DNA from: an uncultured Prevotellaceae bacterium
Lineage (GTDB): Bacteria; Bacteroidota; Bacteroidia; Bacteroidales; Bacteroidaceae
Direction: 5' to 3'
Assembly (NCBI GenBank): GCA_946407895.1
Contig: CAMJQA010000020.1
Location: 1-44,959, forward strand
DNA: 44,959 nucleotides
The translations under genes were made by a program, and so were the position numbers. The notes under the pieces are model-generated. The model made no database searches, was not told where the DNA came from, and worked only from the letters and a program-made list of their open reading frames with translations. Below, one piece after another: positions 27,164 through 36,459 of the stretch; the stretch's first letter is position 1; each line of letters starts with the position of its first letter.

Positions 27164-27634
27164 TTACTGCTCCCCGACTGGTTTCTGCACCTGACGCTTC
27201 AGGCTGAGGTTGTTGCGGATGAACTGGCCTGCTGCCATCATGGGCAACACCACGCGGGGGAAACCGGCCTCCTCGGTACGGACGGCCAGAATGCCACGGG
27301 TGGCACCGATGGTTATGTCGGCCAAGTGCTGCACCAGCCCGGCGGGCAGTACCCACTCGTCGCCCTGCAGGTTGTACATGGCGCTCCATCCCTCGCGTGC
27401 AAACTCAAAGACGGCTTGCACGCTCAAGATAAGCTGTGTAATGTCGTTCTTCTTATACTCGAAATGAGCCGTGCAGCGCACGATGCGCTTGTCCGTTTCA
27501 CTGCTGAACTGAATCTGGTTGGTTATCTGCAGCTCACCGTCGGGCCACTCGTTTGTCAGCGTGGCAAACTGAAGCTGCCTGACGTCCAAGAGGCGGAACT
27601 GCACCTGTATTTGTTTCTGTTTCTGACTTTCCAT
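27164..27634 (-). CDS. SecB-like chaperone candidate
   Basis: A 156-residue soluble protein. The N-terminal half gives alternating strands (QIQVQFRLLDVRQLQFATLTNEWP, GELQITNQIQFSSETDKRIVRCTAHFEYKKND), and the end reads ITIGATRGILAVRTEEAGFPRVVLPMMAAGQFIRNNL, resembling the RGxxxxxxxGFPxxxLPxxxxxxF of SecB-type chaperones. SecB holds exported proteins unfolded for the Sec channel; here the gene lies directly downstream of secDF, which supports an export role. The ATG at 27634 follows AGGAGAG, a strong Shine-Dalgarno for this phylum. The assignment is by pattern, not by alignment; a conserved protein of unknown function is the alternative. Confidence 0.6.
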   Translation of the reverse strand: MESQKQKQIQVQFRLLDVRQLQFATLTNEWPDGELQITNQIQFSSETDKRIVRCTAHFEYKKNDITQLILSVQAVFEFAREGWSAMYNLQGDEWVLPAGLVQHLADITIGATRGILAVRTEEAGFPRVVLPMMAAGQFIRNNLSLKRQVQKPVGEQ

Positions 27635-27679
27635 ACGTTTTCTCTCCTTTATATTGTCTCTATATTATATCTAATCGCT

Positions 27680-27717
27680 AAAAAAAGCCGGACACCCCTC
27701 ATGCATGAGGAGTGCCC
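27680..27717 (-). terminator. Terminator of secDF
   Basis: On the minus strand GGGCAC-T-CCTCAT pairs with ATGAGG-G-GTGTCC around a centre of GC (27690-27717), followed by GGCTTTTTTT (complement of 27680-27688). A long stem with a T run makes a good intrinsic terminator. It separates secDF from the SecB-like gene, so these may be separate transcripts or read-through partners. Confidence 0.7.
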
Positions 27718-27830
27718 AGCATTTTTATCCGGTATCCCTTAGCTGGCGGCAAGTGTCGAAGGGGCTTCAGCCATTCTGTCCTCGCACGCGAACATTATAT
27801 TATATACCCCGGGGGGCACTCCAGGATGGC

Positions 27831-30800
27831 TTACTTCTTCTCAGCCTGTTCGCCCTCCTTGATGCTGCGGCCCATGGTCAGGTAAGCCGTGGGAGCTGCA
27901 ATAAAGATGGACGAGCACGTACCGAAGATGACACCCAAAATCATAGCGAAGGCGAAGCTACGGATGCTGGCACCGCCCAGGCAGAAGATAACGGCCAGTA
28001 CGATGAACGTGCTGACGGAGGTGTTGATGGTACGGTTCAGGGTGCTGTTCAGCGAGCTGTTGAACAGTTCCTGACGGTCACGCTTGGGGAACAGGTGAAT
28101 GTACTCACGGATACGGTCGAATACCACCACCTTATCGTTGATGGAGTAACCGATAGCTGTCAGCACAGCACCGATAAACGTCTGGTCTATCTCCAGGCTG
28201 AAGGGCAGGATGCCCCACCAGATGGCGTACATACCCAGGATGAGGATGATATCCACAATCAGAGCCGTGATGGCACCTACCGAGAAGGCGAAGTTGCGGA
28301 AACGGATGAGGATATATACGAAGATGGCAATGAAGGCCAGGATGACGCTGATGATGGCACCACGTGTGATGTCGTCAGCCACAGAGGGACCCACCTTCTG
28401 GCTGCTGATAATGGAGCCACCGGCACGCTCGTCGCGGTTGATGAAGTTCTCCAGGGTCAGGTCGGAAGCCAGCAGGTTGCCGCCCTTGAGCACGTTGAAC
28501 AGTTTCTCCTCAATCTCGCTGTCCACCTGAATGCCGTCTTCTTCGATGCGGTAGTTGGTACTGATACGGATGGTCTTACCCTCAGTACCCAGTGCAATGG
28601 CGCTGGTGTTGCTCTCGGGGAAGGCATCATCCAGCAGGCCACGTACGCTTTCGGGGCTCACCTCGTTTTCGAAGAGCACAACGAAGTTACGGCCACCAGT
28701 GAAGTCGATGCTCTTGCTGAAGCCGCGAACCACCATGAAGCCAATGCTGATGAGAACCAGCACACCGAAGATGGCGAAGCTCTTCTTGTAGGCGCTCATG
28801 AACTTATAAGTGGGGTTCTGGAAGGAAATCTTCTTGCCGATAGCAGTCTGGAAGGTCAGGTGGAGCCACTTGTCGCGATCCATCATCTGTGAGTAAACAA
28901 CGCGGGTCAGGAACACAGCAGTGAAGAAGCTGACCAGAATACCAATAAGCAACGTGGTGGCGAAGCCGCGGATTGGTCCGGTACCGAAGTAGTACAGGAT
29001 GATAGCGGTGATGACACTGGTCACGTTGGAGTCCAGAATGGCGCTGAAGGCGTTGCTGTAACCGGCACTCAGGGCCTCGCGCACTCTCTTGCCGGCCTTC
29101 AGCTCCTCCTTGGTACGCTCATAGATAAGCACATTGGCATCCACAGCCATACCCAGCGACAGCACCATACCGGCAATACCGCTCATGGTGAGGGCCGCCT
29201 GGAAACTGGTCAGGATACCTACGGTGAAGAACAGGTTCAGGATCAGTGCACAGTTGGCAACCATACCCGGAATGAAACCGTACATGATTATCATGTAAAC
29301 CATCAGGATAACGAAGGCGATAACGCAGCTCCAGATACCCTGGCGGATGGATTCGGCACCCAGTGAGGGACCTACAATCTCCTCGCTCACAATCTTGGCG
29401 GGAGCAGGCATCTTACCAGACTTCAGCACGTTAGACAGGTCGCGGGTATCCTCGGTAGTGAAGTGACCCGTAATCTCGGAACGTCCACCCGTAATCTCGT
29501 TCTGCACGTTGGGAGCGCTATATACGTTGTCATCCAATACGATGGCAATGGCACGGTTCACATTAGCACGCGTCAGGGCAGCCCAGCGGCGGGCGCCATC
29601 CACGTTCATGCTCATGCTTACGCAGGGACGTCCGTGCTGGTCATACGACTCACTGGCATCGGTAACAACGTCACCCTCCAGCGGAGCACGGCCATTACGC
29701 TCGGTAACCTTGATGGCGTACAGTTCATATACGTTGGCGTTACTGCCTTCGCCAATGCCCTTCACGCCCCACTTCAGGCGCAGGTCGGCAGGCAGTACTT
29801 CCTTGGCCTCGGGAGAATCCAGCAGAGCAGTGATGTCGTCCATGTCACGCTTTGCAGCATAACCCACCACGCAGCCATAGGCACCCTGAATCACCTGCAG
29901 GCGGCTCAGGATGGGATGCTGGCGGTGTGCCTTCTCAATTTCCTCGGCAGACAGGGGAGATGCAGTCTCGCCCTCCTCAGCCTTTGAGCCCAGTGCCTCG
30001 GCCAGGTCGCCCTTAGCCGTCTTGGCGCTGTCAGCAGCGGCCTCTTCCTGAGCGGGAGCCTCGGCAGCTTCTGCAGCAGCCTCGTCCTTGGGAGCTTCCT
30101 GCTCCTCGGCACCACCCATTGCAGCAGCCAGCCGGCCATCCAGCGTAATCAGGAAAGGTACAATGTCCTGCGTGTTGTAGGTCTCCCAGAACTCCAGGTT
30201 GGCACTACCCTGCAAAAGCTTACGTACGCGCTCGGGCTCCTTCACACCAGGCATTTCCACCATGATGCGGCCTTCCTGACCCTCAAGGGCCTGGATGTTG
30301 GGCTGAACCACACCGAAACGGTCAATACGCGTGCGCAACACATTATAAGAATTGTTGATTGCACTCTTCACTTCCTCGCGCAGAACACTCTCAACCTGTG
30401 AGTCGGTGCTCTTGGTAGTCACCTTGTCGCGCAACTGCTGAGTGGCAAACAACTCGGCCAGGCTCTTCTGGGGAGCCAGTGCCTTGTAGTCTTTGATAAA
30501 CAGACTGATAAAATCATTTTGGCTGCTTGCAGCCTCGCTGGTCGCCTGTTCGACGGCCTTGCGGAAGTTCTCGTCGGTCTCCTCCTTGTGGTCAGAGAGT
30601 GCTTTCACTACATCGGGCACGCTAACTTCCAAGATGACATTCATACCGCCCTTCAGGTCCAGACCCAGTCCGATACCCATCTCGCGGCATTCCTTCAGCG
30701 TCCACACATTCATGTAAACCCGGTTGTTGAGCAGGGAGTCCATGTAGTGGTCTGCTGCCACCTGTCCGTCCGTCAATGCCATCTTCTTGGCCTTGTTCTC

Positions 30801-30893
30801 GTAATGGTTCGTCACCACGGAAAAACTCAGATAGAATAGGCAAACCAGCGTAAGCAGGAGTGCGAAAACCTTAACAAATCCTTTGTTTTGCAT
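27831..30893 (-). CDS. secDF: Fused protein translocase subunit SecDF
   Basis: A 1020-residue inner-membrane protein joining SecD and SecF in one chain, the usual Bacteroidetes form. It uses the proton gradient to pull exported proteins out of the SecYEG channel on the periplasmic side. Seen: N-terminal helix (FALLLTLVCLFYLSFSVV), GLGLDLKGGMNVILEV (about 75-90), periplasmic region, membrane block starting around 'GIWSCVIAFVILMVYMIIMYGF', and the SecF half with IDFTGGRNFVVLFENEV and a second set of five membrane helices (VGAITALIVDIILILGMYAIWWG, GYSINDKVVVFDRIREY). An Ala/Glu-rich low-complexity insert at about 258-320 sits in the periplasmic SecD part. ATG at 30893. Confidence 0.96.
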   Translation of the reverse strand: MQNKGFVKVFALLLTLVCLFYLSFSVVTNHYENKAKKMALTDGQVAADHYMDSLLNNRVYMNVWTLKECREMGIGLGLDLKGGMNVILEVSVPDVVKALSDHKEETDENFRKAVEQATSEAASSQNDFISLFIKDYKALAPQKSLAELFATQQLRDKVTTKSTDSQVESVLREEVKSAINNSYNVLRTRIDRFGVVQPNIQALEGQEGRIMVEMPGVKEPERVRKLLQGSANLEFWETYNTQDIVPFLITLDGRLAAAMGGAEEQEAPKDEAAAEAAEAPAQEEAAADSAKTAKGDLAEALGSKAEEGETASPLSAEEIEKAHRQHPILSRLQVIQGAYGCVVGYAAKRDMDDITALLDSPEAKEVLPADLRLKWGVKGIGEGSNANVYELYAIKVTERNGRAPLEGDVVTDASESYDQHGRPCVSMSMNVDGARRWAALTRANVNRAIAIVLDDNVYSAPNVQNEITGGRSEITGHFTTEDTRDLSNVLKSGKMPAPAKIVSEEIVGPSLGAESIRQGIWSCVIAFVILMVYMIIMYGFIPGMVANCALILNLFFTVGILTSFQAALTMSGIAGMVLSLGMAVDANVLIYERTKEELKAGKRVREALSAGYSNAFSAILDSNVTSVITAIILYYFGTGPIRGFATTLLIGILVSFFTAVFLTRVVYSQMMDRDKWLHLTFQTAIGKKISFQNPTYKFMSAYKKSFAIFGVLVLISIGFMVVRGFSKSIDFTGGRNFVVLFENEVSPESVRGLLDDAFPESNTSAIALGTEGKTIRISTNYRIEEDGIQVDSEIEEKLFNVLKGGNLLASDLTLENFINRDERAGGSIISSQKVGPSVADDITRGAIISVILAFIAIFVYILIRFRNFAFSVGAITALIVDIILILGMYAIWWGILPFSLEIDQTFIGAVLTAIGYSINDKVVVFDRIREYIHLFPKRDRQELFNSSLNSTLNRTINTSVSTFIVLAVIFCLGGASIRSFAFAMILGVIFGTCSSIFIAAPTAYLTMGRSIKEGEQAEKK

Positions 30894-30961
30894 TGTTTAG
30901 AAATAATTTATTTTATTGTTTTTTTATTGTCTTTAAATACGGTAATACGCTAAATAGCGTG

Positions 30962-30969
30962 CAAAGATA
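30962..30969 (-). promoter_or_regulatory. -7 box of secDF
   Basis: The minus strand reads TATCTTTG, about 70 nt before the secDF start. No TTTG at canonical spacing. The 132-bp gap between secDF and the EEP gene otherwise holds AT-rich sequence and TACGCTAAATAGCGTG, a small inverted repeat at 30946-30961. Confidence 0.5.
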
Positions 30970-31025
30970 TGTATTTTTTGGGACATCCGTAGTCTTTTGC
31001 AAGAATTTCTTTATAAAAAATTGTT

Positions 31026-32096
31026 TTATTGATGTTTTTTGTGCAAATAAGTGACTATGGGATAGTGATCAGAGACCTCCAATTTGTTTACAATACGCGT
31101 CTGGCTGCTCCTCCAATCCTTTGAAACAAAGATATGGTCAATGCGCACAGGAAAACCTCTTTGGTTATAAGAGATGCCAATGCCCCGTCCGCTGTCGCGA
31201 TAAGCAGACCTCGTGATGCGGGCCAGTTTCTGGTAAACGTATGAAATGGGGGTATCGTTGAAATCGCCACACAGGAAAATGTCGTGCTCACCATTGGCCT
31301 TAACAAGGGCAGCCAGACTGTCTGCCTGAGGACCGCGGTAGATGACGGCATCGCCCAGTTTTCCGGCCAGATGACGGCTTCCTTCCTTCACCTTCTCCTT
31401 ATGCGGGTCTTTTATCATTTCTTTGTACTCTGACTTGTCGTCGTCGCTCAGCGCATTGCTCTCCAGATGGTTGTTGACGACGAGTATGGTGTCGCCAAGA
31501 TAGGTCAGTCGGCATCCCATGCTCTTGTTGTTACTGCGCGTAGGGAAATCAACGTGTATGGCTTCGCCTATAACTGGCAACCGCGTAAGGATGCATTCAC
31601 TACCCTCCTGTATGCTATGATACTGTAGGGAGTCCATCATGAGCCTGACATCTGAACGTCTTATCCAACTTGGCACAAGTTCCTGCAAGCAGAAGATATC
31701 GGCATTCATCTCCTTGACGTATTGCAGCAAAGCCACCTGACTGGATTCACCCTTCATGCCCCCGACATTGAAACTGATGACCTTTAAGGCATTGCGGGGG
31801 TGCTCGCGCTGCAGGTTAACAGGGCAGTAGTCATAAATGTAGCTACCGACGACCAATAATCCCAGCAGGGTAATCCACACATAACGGGCCTTGAATATCA
31901 GCCAGAAAAAGACATATAGGACGTTTACCAACAGAATCACGGGGAAAGCCAGCCCAATGAGGGACAGCAAGGGATACTGCTCGGGCGGAATCCAAGTGCT
32001 TGCGCAACAGAGCCACAAGAGGAGGATAGCACCGATGTTACCCCCCAGGAAAAGGCCTATTATGAAACTCTTTATGCCGCCCATCGCCAAGCTCAC
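31026..32096 (-). CDS. Membrane-anchored endonuclease/exonuclease/phosphatase family protein
   Basis: A 356-residue protein with three N-terminal membrane helices (FIIGLFLGGNIGAILLLWLCC, LLSLIGLAFPVILLVNVLYVFFWLIF, WITLLGLLVVGSYIYDY) and an EEP (DNase I-like) domain from about residue 103: LKVISFNVGGM, NADIFCLQE, VVNNHLES, LCGDFNDTPISY and VSDHYPIVTY. All metal-site and catalytic motifs (Asn, Glu, Asp-Asn, Asp-His) are there. The domain probably faces the periplasm; the substrate (lipid, phosphodiester or nucleic acid) is unknown. A GTG at 32096 overlaps the rhomboid stop by 4 bases (GTGA); an ATG at 32084 is an alternative start. Coupled to rhomboid translation. Confidence 0.88.
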   Translation of the reverse strand: MSLAMGGIKSFIIGLFLGGNIGAILLLWLCCASTWIPPEQYPLLSLIGLAFPVILLVNVLYVFFWLIFKARYVWITLLGLLVVGSYIYDYCPVNLQREHPRNALKVISFNVGGMKGESSQVALLQYVKEMNADIFCLQELVPSWIRRSDVRLMMDSLQYHSIQEGSECILTRLPVIGEAIHVDFPTRSNNKSMGCRLTYLGDTILVVNNHLESNALSDDDKSEYKEMIKDPHKEKVKEGSRHLAGKLGDAVIYRGPQADSLAALVKANGEHDIFLCGDFNDTPISYVYQKLARITRSAYRDSGRGIGISYNQRGFPVRIDHIFVSKDWRSSQTRIVNKLEVSDHYPIVTYLHKKHQ

Positions 32097-32971
32097 TTTT
32101 TCTGGCTGAAATCAAAGAGGCGCTTTTTCTCCTCCTCGGTCAGTCCGCCATAGCCCTGCCTCCTTACCTTATCCAATATACGGTCCAGTTCAGCCTCATC
32201 CTCCTTCTCTTTCTGCCTGTAAGCCATGTCTTGACCATACTTGCCGCCCCGCTGCATGTTGATGTGGGGCTTTTTCTTTGTCAGGGAACTGAACCACTTA
32301 CGGAAACTCCAGCCATCGCTGCCGCCCTCATAATGACGCTCATAGTATCCGCTGCGGTGTCCGCCACGTCCGCCACCGTTTCTCCAATAGAGAATTAGCA
32401 ACAAGCCAAACAGCATTCCACCCAAATGGGCAAAATGAGCCACACCGTCATTCGCACGCCCCAGGGCTGACATCAATTCAATGACGGCATAGCCCGTCAC
32501 AAAATATTTGGCCTTGATGGGGATGGGAAGGGGGAAGATAAGAATCGGTTCATTGGGGAATGTCATGCCAAAAGCCAGCAGGATGCCATAGACAGCACCC
32601 GATGCACCCACCGTCAGGGCCAGGCTGTGCATACCATAATAATATGCGCCAAGCTGCACAAGTTCCTGGCACAGTCCGGCACCAATGCCGCAAGTCAGGT
32701 AGTAGATGAGGAAGCGGCGAGCACCCATCGTGGTCTCTATGATGCGACCAAACATCCAAACGGCGAACATATTGAAGAACAAATGCTCCAATCCTGCATG
32801 CATGAACATGTAGGTTACAAACTGGTAAATATGAAAATCACTGGATAGGAAGAAGTGAAGACCAAGAAGGGTGTCAAGGTCTATACCATAGTTGCTGGCC
32901 ACGTACTTCCCAGCAAACATCAATATGTTAATAATAAGCAGGTTCTTTGTCACTGCAGGCATTGTATTCAT
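32093..32971 (-). CDS. Rhomboid family intramembrane serine protease
   Basis: A 292-residue multispanning membrane protease. Active-site Ser124 in GASGAVYG and His182 in HFAHLGG form the rhomboid dyad; HAGLEHLFFNMFAVWMFG (about 58-75) is the conserved His/Asn region of the second helix. After the six-helix core, about 95 residues (from NGGGRGGHRSG) form a hydrophilic tail with a helical DEAELDRILDKVRRQGYGGLTEEEKKRLFDFS, common in Bacteroidetes rhomboids. It cleaves membrane proteins within or near the bilayer; target unknown. Start at 32971 or three codons later (32962). Confidence 0.95.
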   Translation of the reverse strand: MNTMPAVTKNLLIINILMFAGKYVASNYGIDLDTLLGLHFFLSSDFHIYQFVTYMFMHAGLEHLFFNMFAVWMFGRIIETTMGARRFLIYYLTCGIGAGLCQELVQLGAYYYGMHSLALTVGASGAVYGILLAFGMTFPNEPILIFPLPIPIKAKYFVTGYAVIELMSALGRANDGVAHFAHLGGMLFGLLLILYWRNGGGRGGHRSGYYERHYEGGSDGWSFRKWFSSLTKKKPHINMQRGGKYGQDMAYRQKEKEDEAELDRILDKVRRQGYGGLTEEEKKRLFDFSQKK

Positions 32972-33004
32972 GTGCGTAGCATTTAAAAGTCGTTAAATTC
33001 GGTG

Positions 33005-33012
33005 CAAAGTTA
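33005..33012 (-). promoter_or_regulatory. -7 box of the rhomboid-EEP operon
   Basis: The minus strand reads TAACTTTG, 33 nt before the rhomboid start. A TTTG lies 23 nt further upstream, slightly beyond the usual spacing. Confidence 0.45.
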
Positions 33013-33094
33013 CAAAAAAAGGATATAAAAGCATTCAAATTCGTGACAATCATTACTTTTTTTCACATTTTCTATCATTTTTTTTTAAAAAAGC

Positions 33095-33125
33095 TTGGGG
33101 CATAAGTGAAGTTTGTATATATTTG
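33095..33125 (+). promoter_or_regulatory. Promoter of the HU gene
   Basis: TATATTTG at 33118-33125 fits TAnnTTTG; a TTGG at 33095-33098 sits at the expected distance. It leaves a leader of about 50 nt before the ATG at 33180. Confidence 0.55.
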
Positions 33126-33179
33126 CCAAGAAAATATGACATAAATAACCTAATCACAACAATTTAAGTATTATTTTGT

Positions 33180-33443
33180 ATGAACAAAAGTGAATTAACA
33201 GCCAAGATCGCCGAGGGCGCAGGCTTGAGCAAAGTGGACGCAAAAAAGGCTCTGGAGGCAGCTCTGGAGGCTATTGGTGCAGCCGTTAAGAGTGGTGAGA
33301 AAGTTGCGTTGATTGGTTTTGGAACATTCTCTGTAGCAACACGCGACGCTCGCAAGGGTATCAACCCCCTGACAAAGAAGACCATCAACATTCCTGCAAA
33401 GAAGGTGGTTAAGTTCAAGGCTGGTGCTGACCTGACCCTGTAA
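33180..33443 (+). CDS. HU family DNA-binding protein
   Basis: An 87-residue nucleoid protein: MNKSELTAKIAEGAGLSKVDAKKALEA helical part, GFGTFSV, and the DNA-gripping arm KGINPLTKKTINIPAKKVVKFK. It bends and compacts DNA as a dimer. Length and all domain parts are complete. The arm reads INPLTKKTINIPA in place of the usual RNPQTGKEIKIPA. Monocistronic, between its own promoter and a terminator. Confidence 0.97.
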   Translation: MNKSELTAKIAEGAGLSKVDAKKALEAALEAIGAAVKSGEKVALIGFGTFSVATRDARKGINPLTKKTINIPAKKVVKFKAGADLTL

Positions 33444-33512
33444 TTGAACCAGAGTTTGAAGGATGGAGAGAATGATTCTCAAGCAGAACAAATCCTCCTT
33501 CTAAATTAAAAA

Positions 33513-33543
33513 TGAATGAGTCCGGCAAAACCGGGCTCATTCA
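33513..33543 (+). terminator. Terminator after HU
   Basis: TGAATGAG-T-CCGG, loop CAAAA, then CCGG-G-CTCATTCA forms a 13-bp stem with one T-G pair. It is followed by ATTTG only. The next gene starts 7 nt later, at 33550. Confidence 0.65.
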
Positions 33544-33549
33544 ATTTGT

Positions 33550-35136
33550 ATGAAACCATATAAGATAGCGCTTTTTGTAATCTGTGTAATGGCCGGACTG
33601 GCCCTGATGGCACTTCTCTACCCCAGGGAAGGTGTCACCTTTTTTAATGTCCAGGCTGAGTTCCCTTCTATGGAGGAGGTTCTTGGTGCAGAAACAGAGG
33701 AGAGCATAACTGAGACGGAGACGGAGGAGGAGAAAGACACACTGCCCGAAATGACACCCGAGCAGCTTATGGACATGCGGATGGCAGAACTGGAGGCCGC
33801 ACGCGACTCTGAGTTTATGGTCTTCTGCCGGAAGAGCCCTACACGCCTTCACATGCCAGACGATGACATAACCTATCTGGACCCGGTCTTCGAGGCTTTG
33901 GAACATGCCTCGGAACGGCCAGTCCGTATTATGCACTATGGAGACTCGCAACTGGAGGGCGACCGTATGACCGGGGTGCTGAGGGAGAAGATTCAAGAAA
34001 CATTCGGGGGCAATGGCTCAGGCCTGCTGCCACCCGTGCAACGCCTGGGAATGGCAACGGCTACCGTGGATACATGGCCCGAGCTGAGGCACTACATGTA
34101 TTTCGGTTCACCGGAATTCCACGCTGAGCACAAGCGCTATGGCCCCCTGGCACAAGTTGCCGAGGTGGACAGCACAGCCCGTTTCACCGTTACCGCTCAT
34201 GGCGGTTCCACCTATCCCCACTGTCGTTCGTTCCGCAAGGTGAGCGTTGCCATGATGGGAGACGGAGGGTTCACGGTTCAGGCTGGCGGAGATTCGCTCG
34301 AGATGACCTGTTCACGCGATTCTTCATTCGACGGCCTGCGCATCTTCAGCACCACCCTGTCGCGCAGCGTAAGCAAGGCAGTCATTACGGCATACGGACG
34401 AATGGAGGTCTATGGCATTATGATAGACGGGGCCAGCGGCGTCTCAATGGATAATATAGCCATGCGCGGCGTCTCGGGCACATTGTTCACCTCAATAGAC
34501 CGACGTACACTGGCCCCATTCTTCCAGCAGCAAAACGTGCGGCTGCTGCTTCTGCAATATGGCGGAAACTCCGTGCCTTACCTCAAGCCCGGCAAGAGTA
34601 TCACCGGATACATGCAGCAACTGAAGTCGCAGATTGAGCTATTCAAGCGCATGATCCCCGACGCACATATTATATTCATTGGGCCATCTGACATGGCAAC
34701 AAGCGTGGAGGACGAAATGATGACTTATCCCTACCTGCCAATGGTTGTGGACTCACTCCGTTCCGTAGCCCAGGAGAGCGGTGTGGCCTTTTGGGACATG
34801 TTCCGTGCTATGGGCGGCCGGGGCTCTATGGTAAGATGGGTTGAGGCTGACCCGCAGCTGGCAGGCGAGGACTATATACACTTCACGCCGCGTGGGGCGC
34901 GCAGGGTGAGCGAGATGCTGTGGGGCGCACTCGACCTTTACTACAAGTATTACCGCTTCAGGCATCACCTGGATGAGGAAGAGGAGCAGACTACAGATTC
35001 CACACAAGCCACACAAACCTTGCAGACCGAGGCCAAGCCCCTGCCACAGACCCAGGCCACCCCTCTGCAGCAAACTGAGCAGGCAGACAGCACTGGGGCG
35101 AAAGCGGACAGCCTCGAAACAGAGAGAGAAGAATGA
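33550..35136 (+). CDS. SGNH/GDSL hydrolase, membrane-anchored (first of pair)
   Basis: A 528-residue protein with an N-terminal membrane anchor (IALFVICVMAGLALMALLY), an acidic linker (about 45-70) and an SGNH fold: MHYGDSQLEGDRM with nucleophile Ser133, LLQYGGNSV (block III Asn), and block V DYIHFTPRG with Asp441 and His444. The C-terminal 60 residues are Gln/Thr/Glu-rich and probably disordered. Such proteins next to an MBOAT acyltransferase transfer or remove O-acetyl groups on extracytoplasmic polymers. It overlaps the next gene by 4 bases (ATGA), so the two are co-translated. The polymer is unknown; peptidoglycan, capsule or exopolysaccharide are options. Confidence 0.85.
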   Translation: MKPYKIALFVICVMAGLALMALLYPREGVTFFNVQAEFPSMEEVLGAETEESITETETEEEKDTLPEMTPEQLMDMRMAELEAARDSEFMVFCRKSPTRLHMPDDDITYLDPVFEALEHASERPVRIMHYGDSQLEGDRMTGVLREKIQETFGGNGSGLLPPVQRLGMATATVDTWPELRHYMYFGSPEFHAEHKRYGPLAQVAEVDSTARFTVTAHGGSTYPHCRSFRKVSVAMMGDGGFTVQAGGDSLEMTCSRDSSFDGLRIFSTTLSRSVSKAVITAYGRMEVYGIMIDGASGVSMDNIAMRGVSGTLFTSIDRRTLAPFFQQQNVRLLLLQYGGNSVPYLKPGKSITGYMQQLKSQIELFKRMIPDAHIIFIGPSDMATSVEDEMMTYPYLPMVVDSLRSVAQESGVAFWDMFRAMGGRGSMVRWVEADPQLAGEDYIHFTPRGARRVSEMLWGALDLYYKYYRFRHHLDEEEEQTTDSTQATQTLQTEAKPLPQTQATPLQQTEQADSTGAKADSLETEREE

Positions 35137-36389
35137 AGGAACGGCTGATTATCTTATTTTGCGGGCTTCACCTGCTCTGCGTATGTGAGGCATGGGGACA
35201 AAAAGAGCCCCGCATGAGCAACATACCGCAAGTATCATGCCTGCATACCGATGGCGGACTCGACTCGTTACAGTTTCCGGGAGGACATAATCAGTTCTAT
35301 ACATTATATATATATATAGACTCACTGCTGCGCACCGGGAAGGGGCGGCTTAACATTCTGCACATCGGAGGCAGCCACGTGCAAGGAGGCATGTTCACCC
35401 ACCGCATGAGGCTCAACCTGGATTCGCTGGGCGGACTGCGGCCTGCAGGCCGGGGGATGCTGTTCCCCTATCGTGCCATCAAGACGAATGCACCGGCCGA
35501 CTATGTGCTCTCCAGCGGAGGAGCATGGCACGGCATTCGCAACGTGCAACGCGACAGCACCACCCTGCTCGGACTGAGCGGAGCATGCGCCACTACGAGT
35601 GATACCACAGCATGGCTGGGCCTGAATGTGAGAAGCATCGGACCCACCACACCATGCAGGCTGCGCATCCTGGGCCAGGGCAGCACACCCGATGCTCGTC
35701 CTTATCTGGTAAGCCGGGGCGACACACTCCAGCCCCTGCCCGCTGACAGCCTGCCCGGCCTCAGCTTCCCCATACCACAGGAGACCGACTCGCTGACAAT
35801 CCGTTTCCAAGGCCTGTGGCCGGACAGCATCACATACGAGCTGCGCGGCCTGTGGCCCGAGACTGAAGGCGACGGATTCACCTACACGGCATCGGGCATC
35901 AACGGCGCCAGCCTGCCCTCGTGGCTGAAGTGCGGACTGCTGGAGGAGGAACTGATGCTGGCTCCGCCACAGCTGGTCATCATGGGCATCGGCATCAACG
36001 ATGCCAACGTCCCCCCCACTGCCTTCAACCCCGAGAAGTTCAAGGAGAACTACCGCGAGCTTATGCGCAGGATACGCAGGGTCAGCCCACAATGCTGCTT
36101 CCTGTTCATCACGAATAACGACTGTTGGCTAAACGTGCGGGGCTACCGCCGTCGTCCGAACCTGAACACTCGACGTGCCGTGCAGGCCATGAACGAACTG
36201 GCTGCAGAGAGCGGCAGTGCCGTATTCGACTGCTACAGGCTGATGGGCGGTCATGCATCCAGCAACGCCTGGGTCAGGGCAGGCCTTCAGCGCAGAGACC
36301 ATATACATTTCTCACGCCAGGGATACGAGCTATGGGGCGACCTGCTCTACAATGCACTGATGAAACCACTGGCTCATTTGGATAATTGA
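35133..36389 (+). CDS. SGNH/GDSL hydrolase, secreted (second of pair)
   Basis: A 418-residue protein with a signal peptide (LIILFCGLHLLCVCEAWG, cleaved near residue 22). It has an SGNH fold: NILHIGGSHVQGGM with Ser81, MGIGINDANV (block III region), and block V RDHIHFSRQGYELWG with Asp389 and His392. The usual GDS of block I is GGS here, so the Asp before Ser is replaced by Gly, as in some acetyltransferase-type SGNH domains. It overlaps the previous gene by ATGA and precedes the MBOAT gene by about 70 bp, containing a repeat element. Together the three look like an O-acetylation module. Confidence 0.83.
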   Translation: MKERLIILFCGLHLLCVCEAWGQKEPRMSNIPQVSCLHTDGGLDSLQFPGGHNQFYTLYIYIDSLLRTGKGRLNILHIGGSHVQGGMFTHRMRLNLDSLGGLRPAGRGMLFPYRAIKTNAPADYVLSSGGAWHGIRNVQRDSTTLLGLSGACATTSDTTAWLGLNVRSIGPTTPCRLRILGQGSTPDARPYLVSRGDTLQPLPADSLPGLSFPIPQETDSLTIRFQGLWPDSITYELRGLWPETEGDGFTYTASGINGASLPSWLKCGLLEEELMLAPPQLVIMGIGINDANVPPTAFNPEKFKENYRELMRRIRRVSPQCCFLFITNNDCWLNVRGYRRRPNLNTRRAVQAMNELAAESGSAVFDCYRLMGGHASSNAWVRAGLQRRDHIHFSRQGYELWGDLLYNALMKPLAHLDN

Positions 36390-36395
36390 TGATGT

Positions 36396-36426
36396 GGTCA
36401 ATCGTGACAGGAGCCGAGCGAAGCTC
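36396..36426. repeat. Short hairpin-type repeat before the MBOAT gene
   Basis: The sequence TGGTCAATCGTGACAGGAGC leads into CGAGC-GAA-GCTC, a GAA-loop hairpin (GAGC at 36416-36419, GCTC at 36423-36426). TCGTGACA and the GAA loop match the elements at 96-376 and 1029-1113. A TTGAATTCTTGAATCTTTGAAC run follows, like the GTTCAAAG runs there. Confidence 0.5.
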
Positions 36427-36459
36427 AACTCTTGAATTCTTGAATCTTTGAACCTTTAT

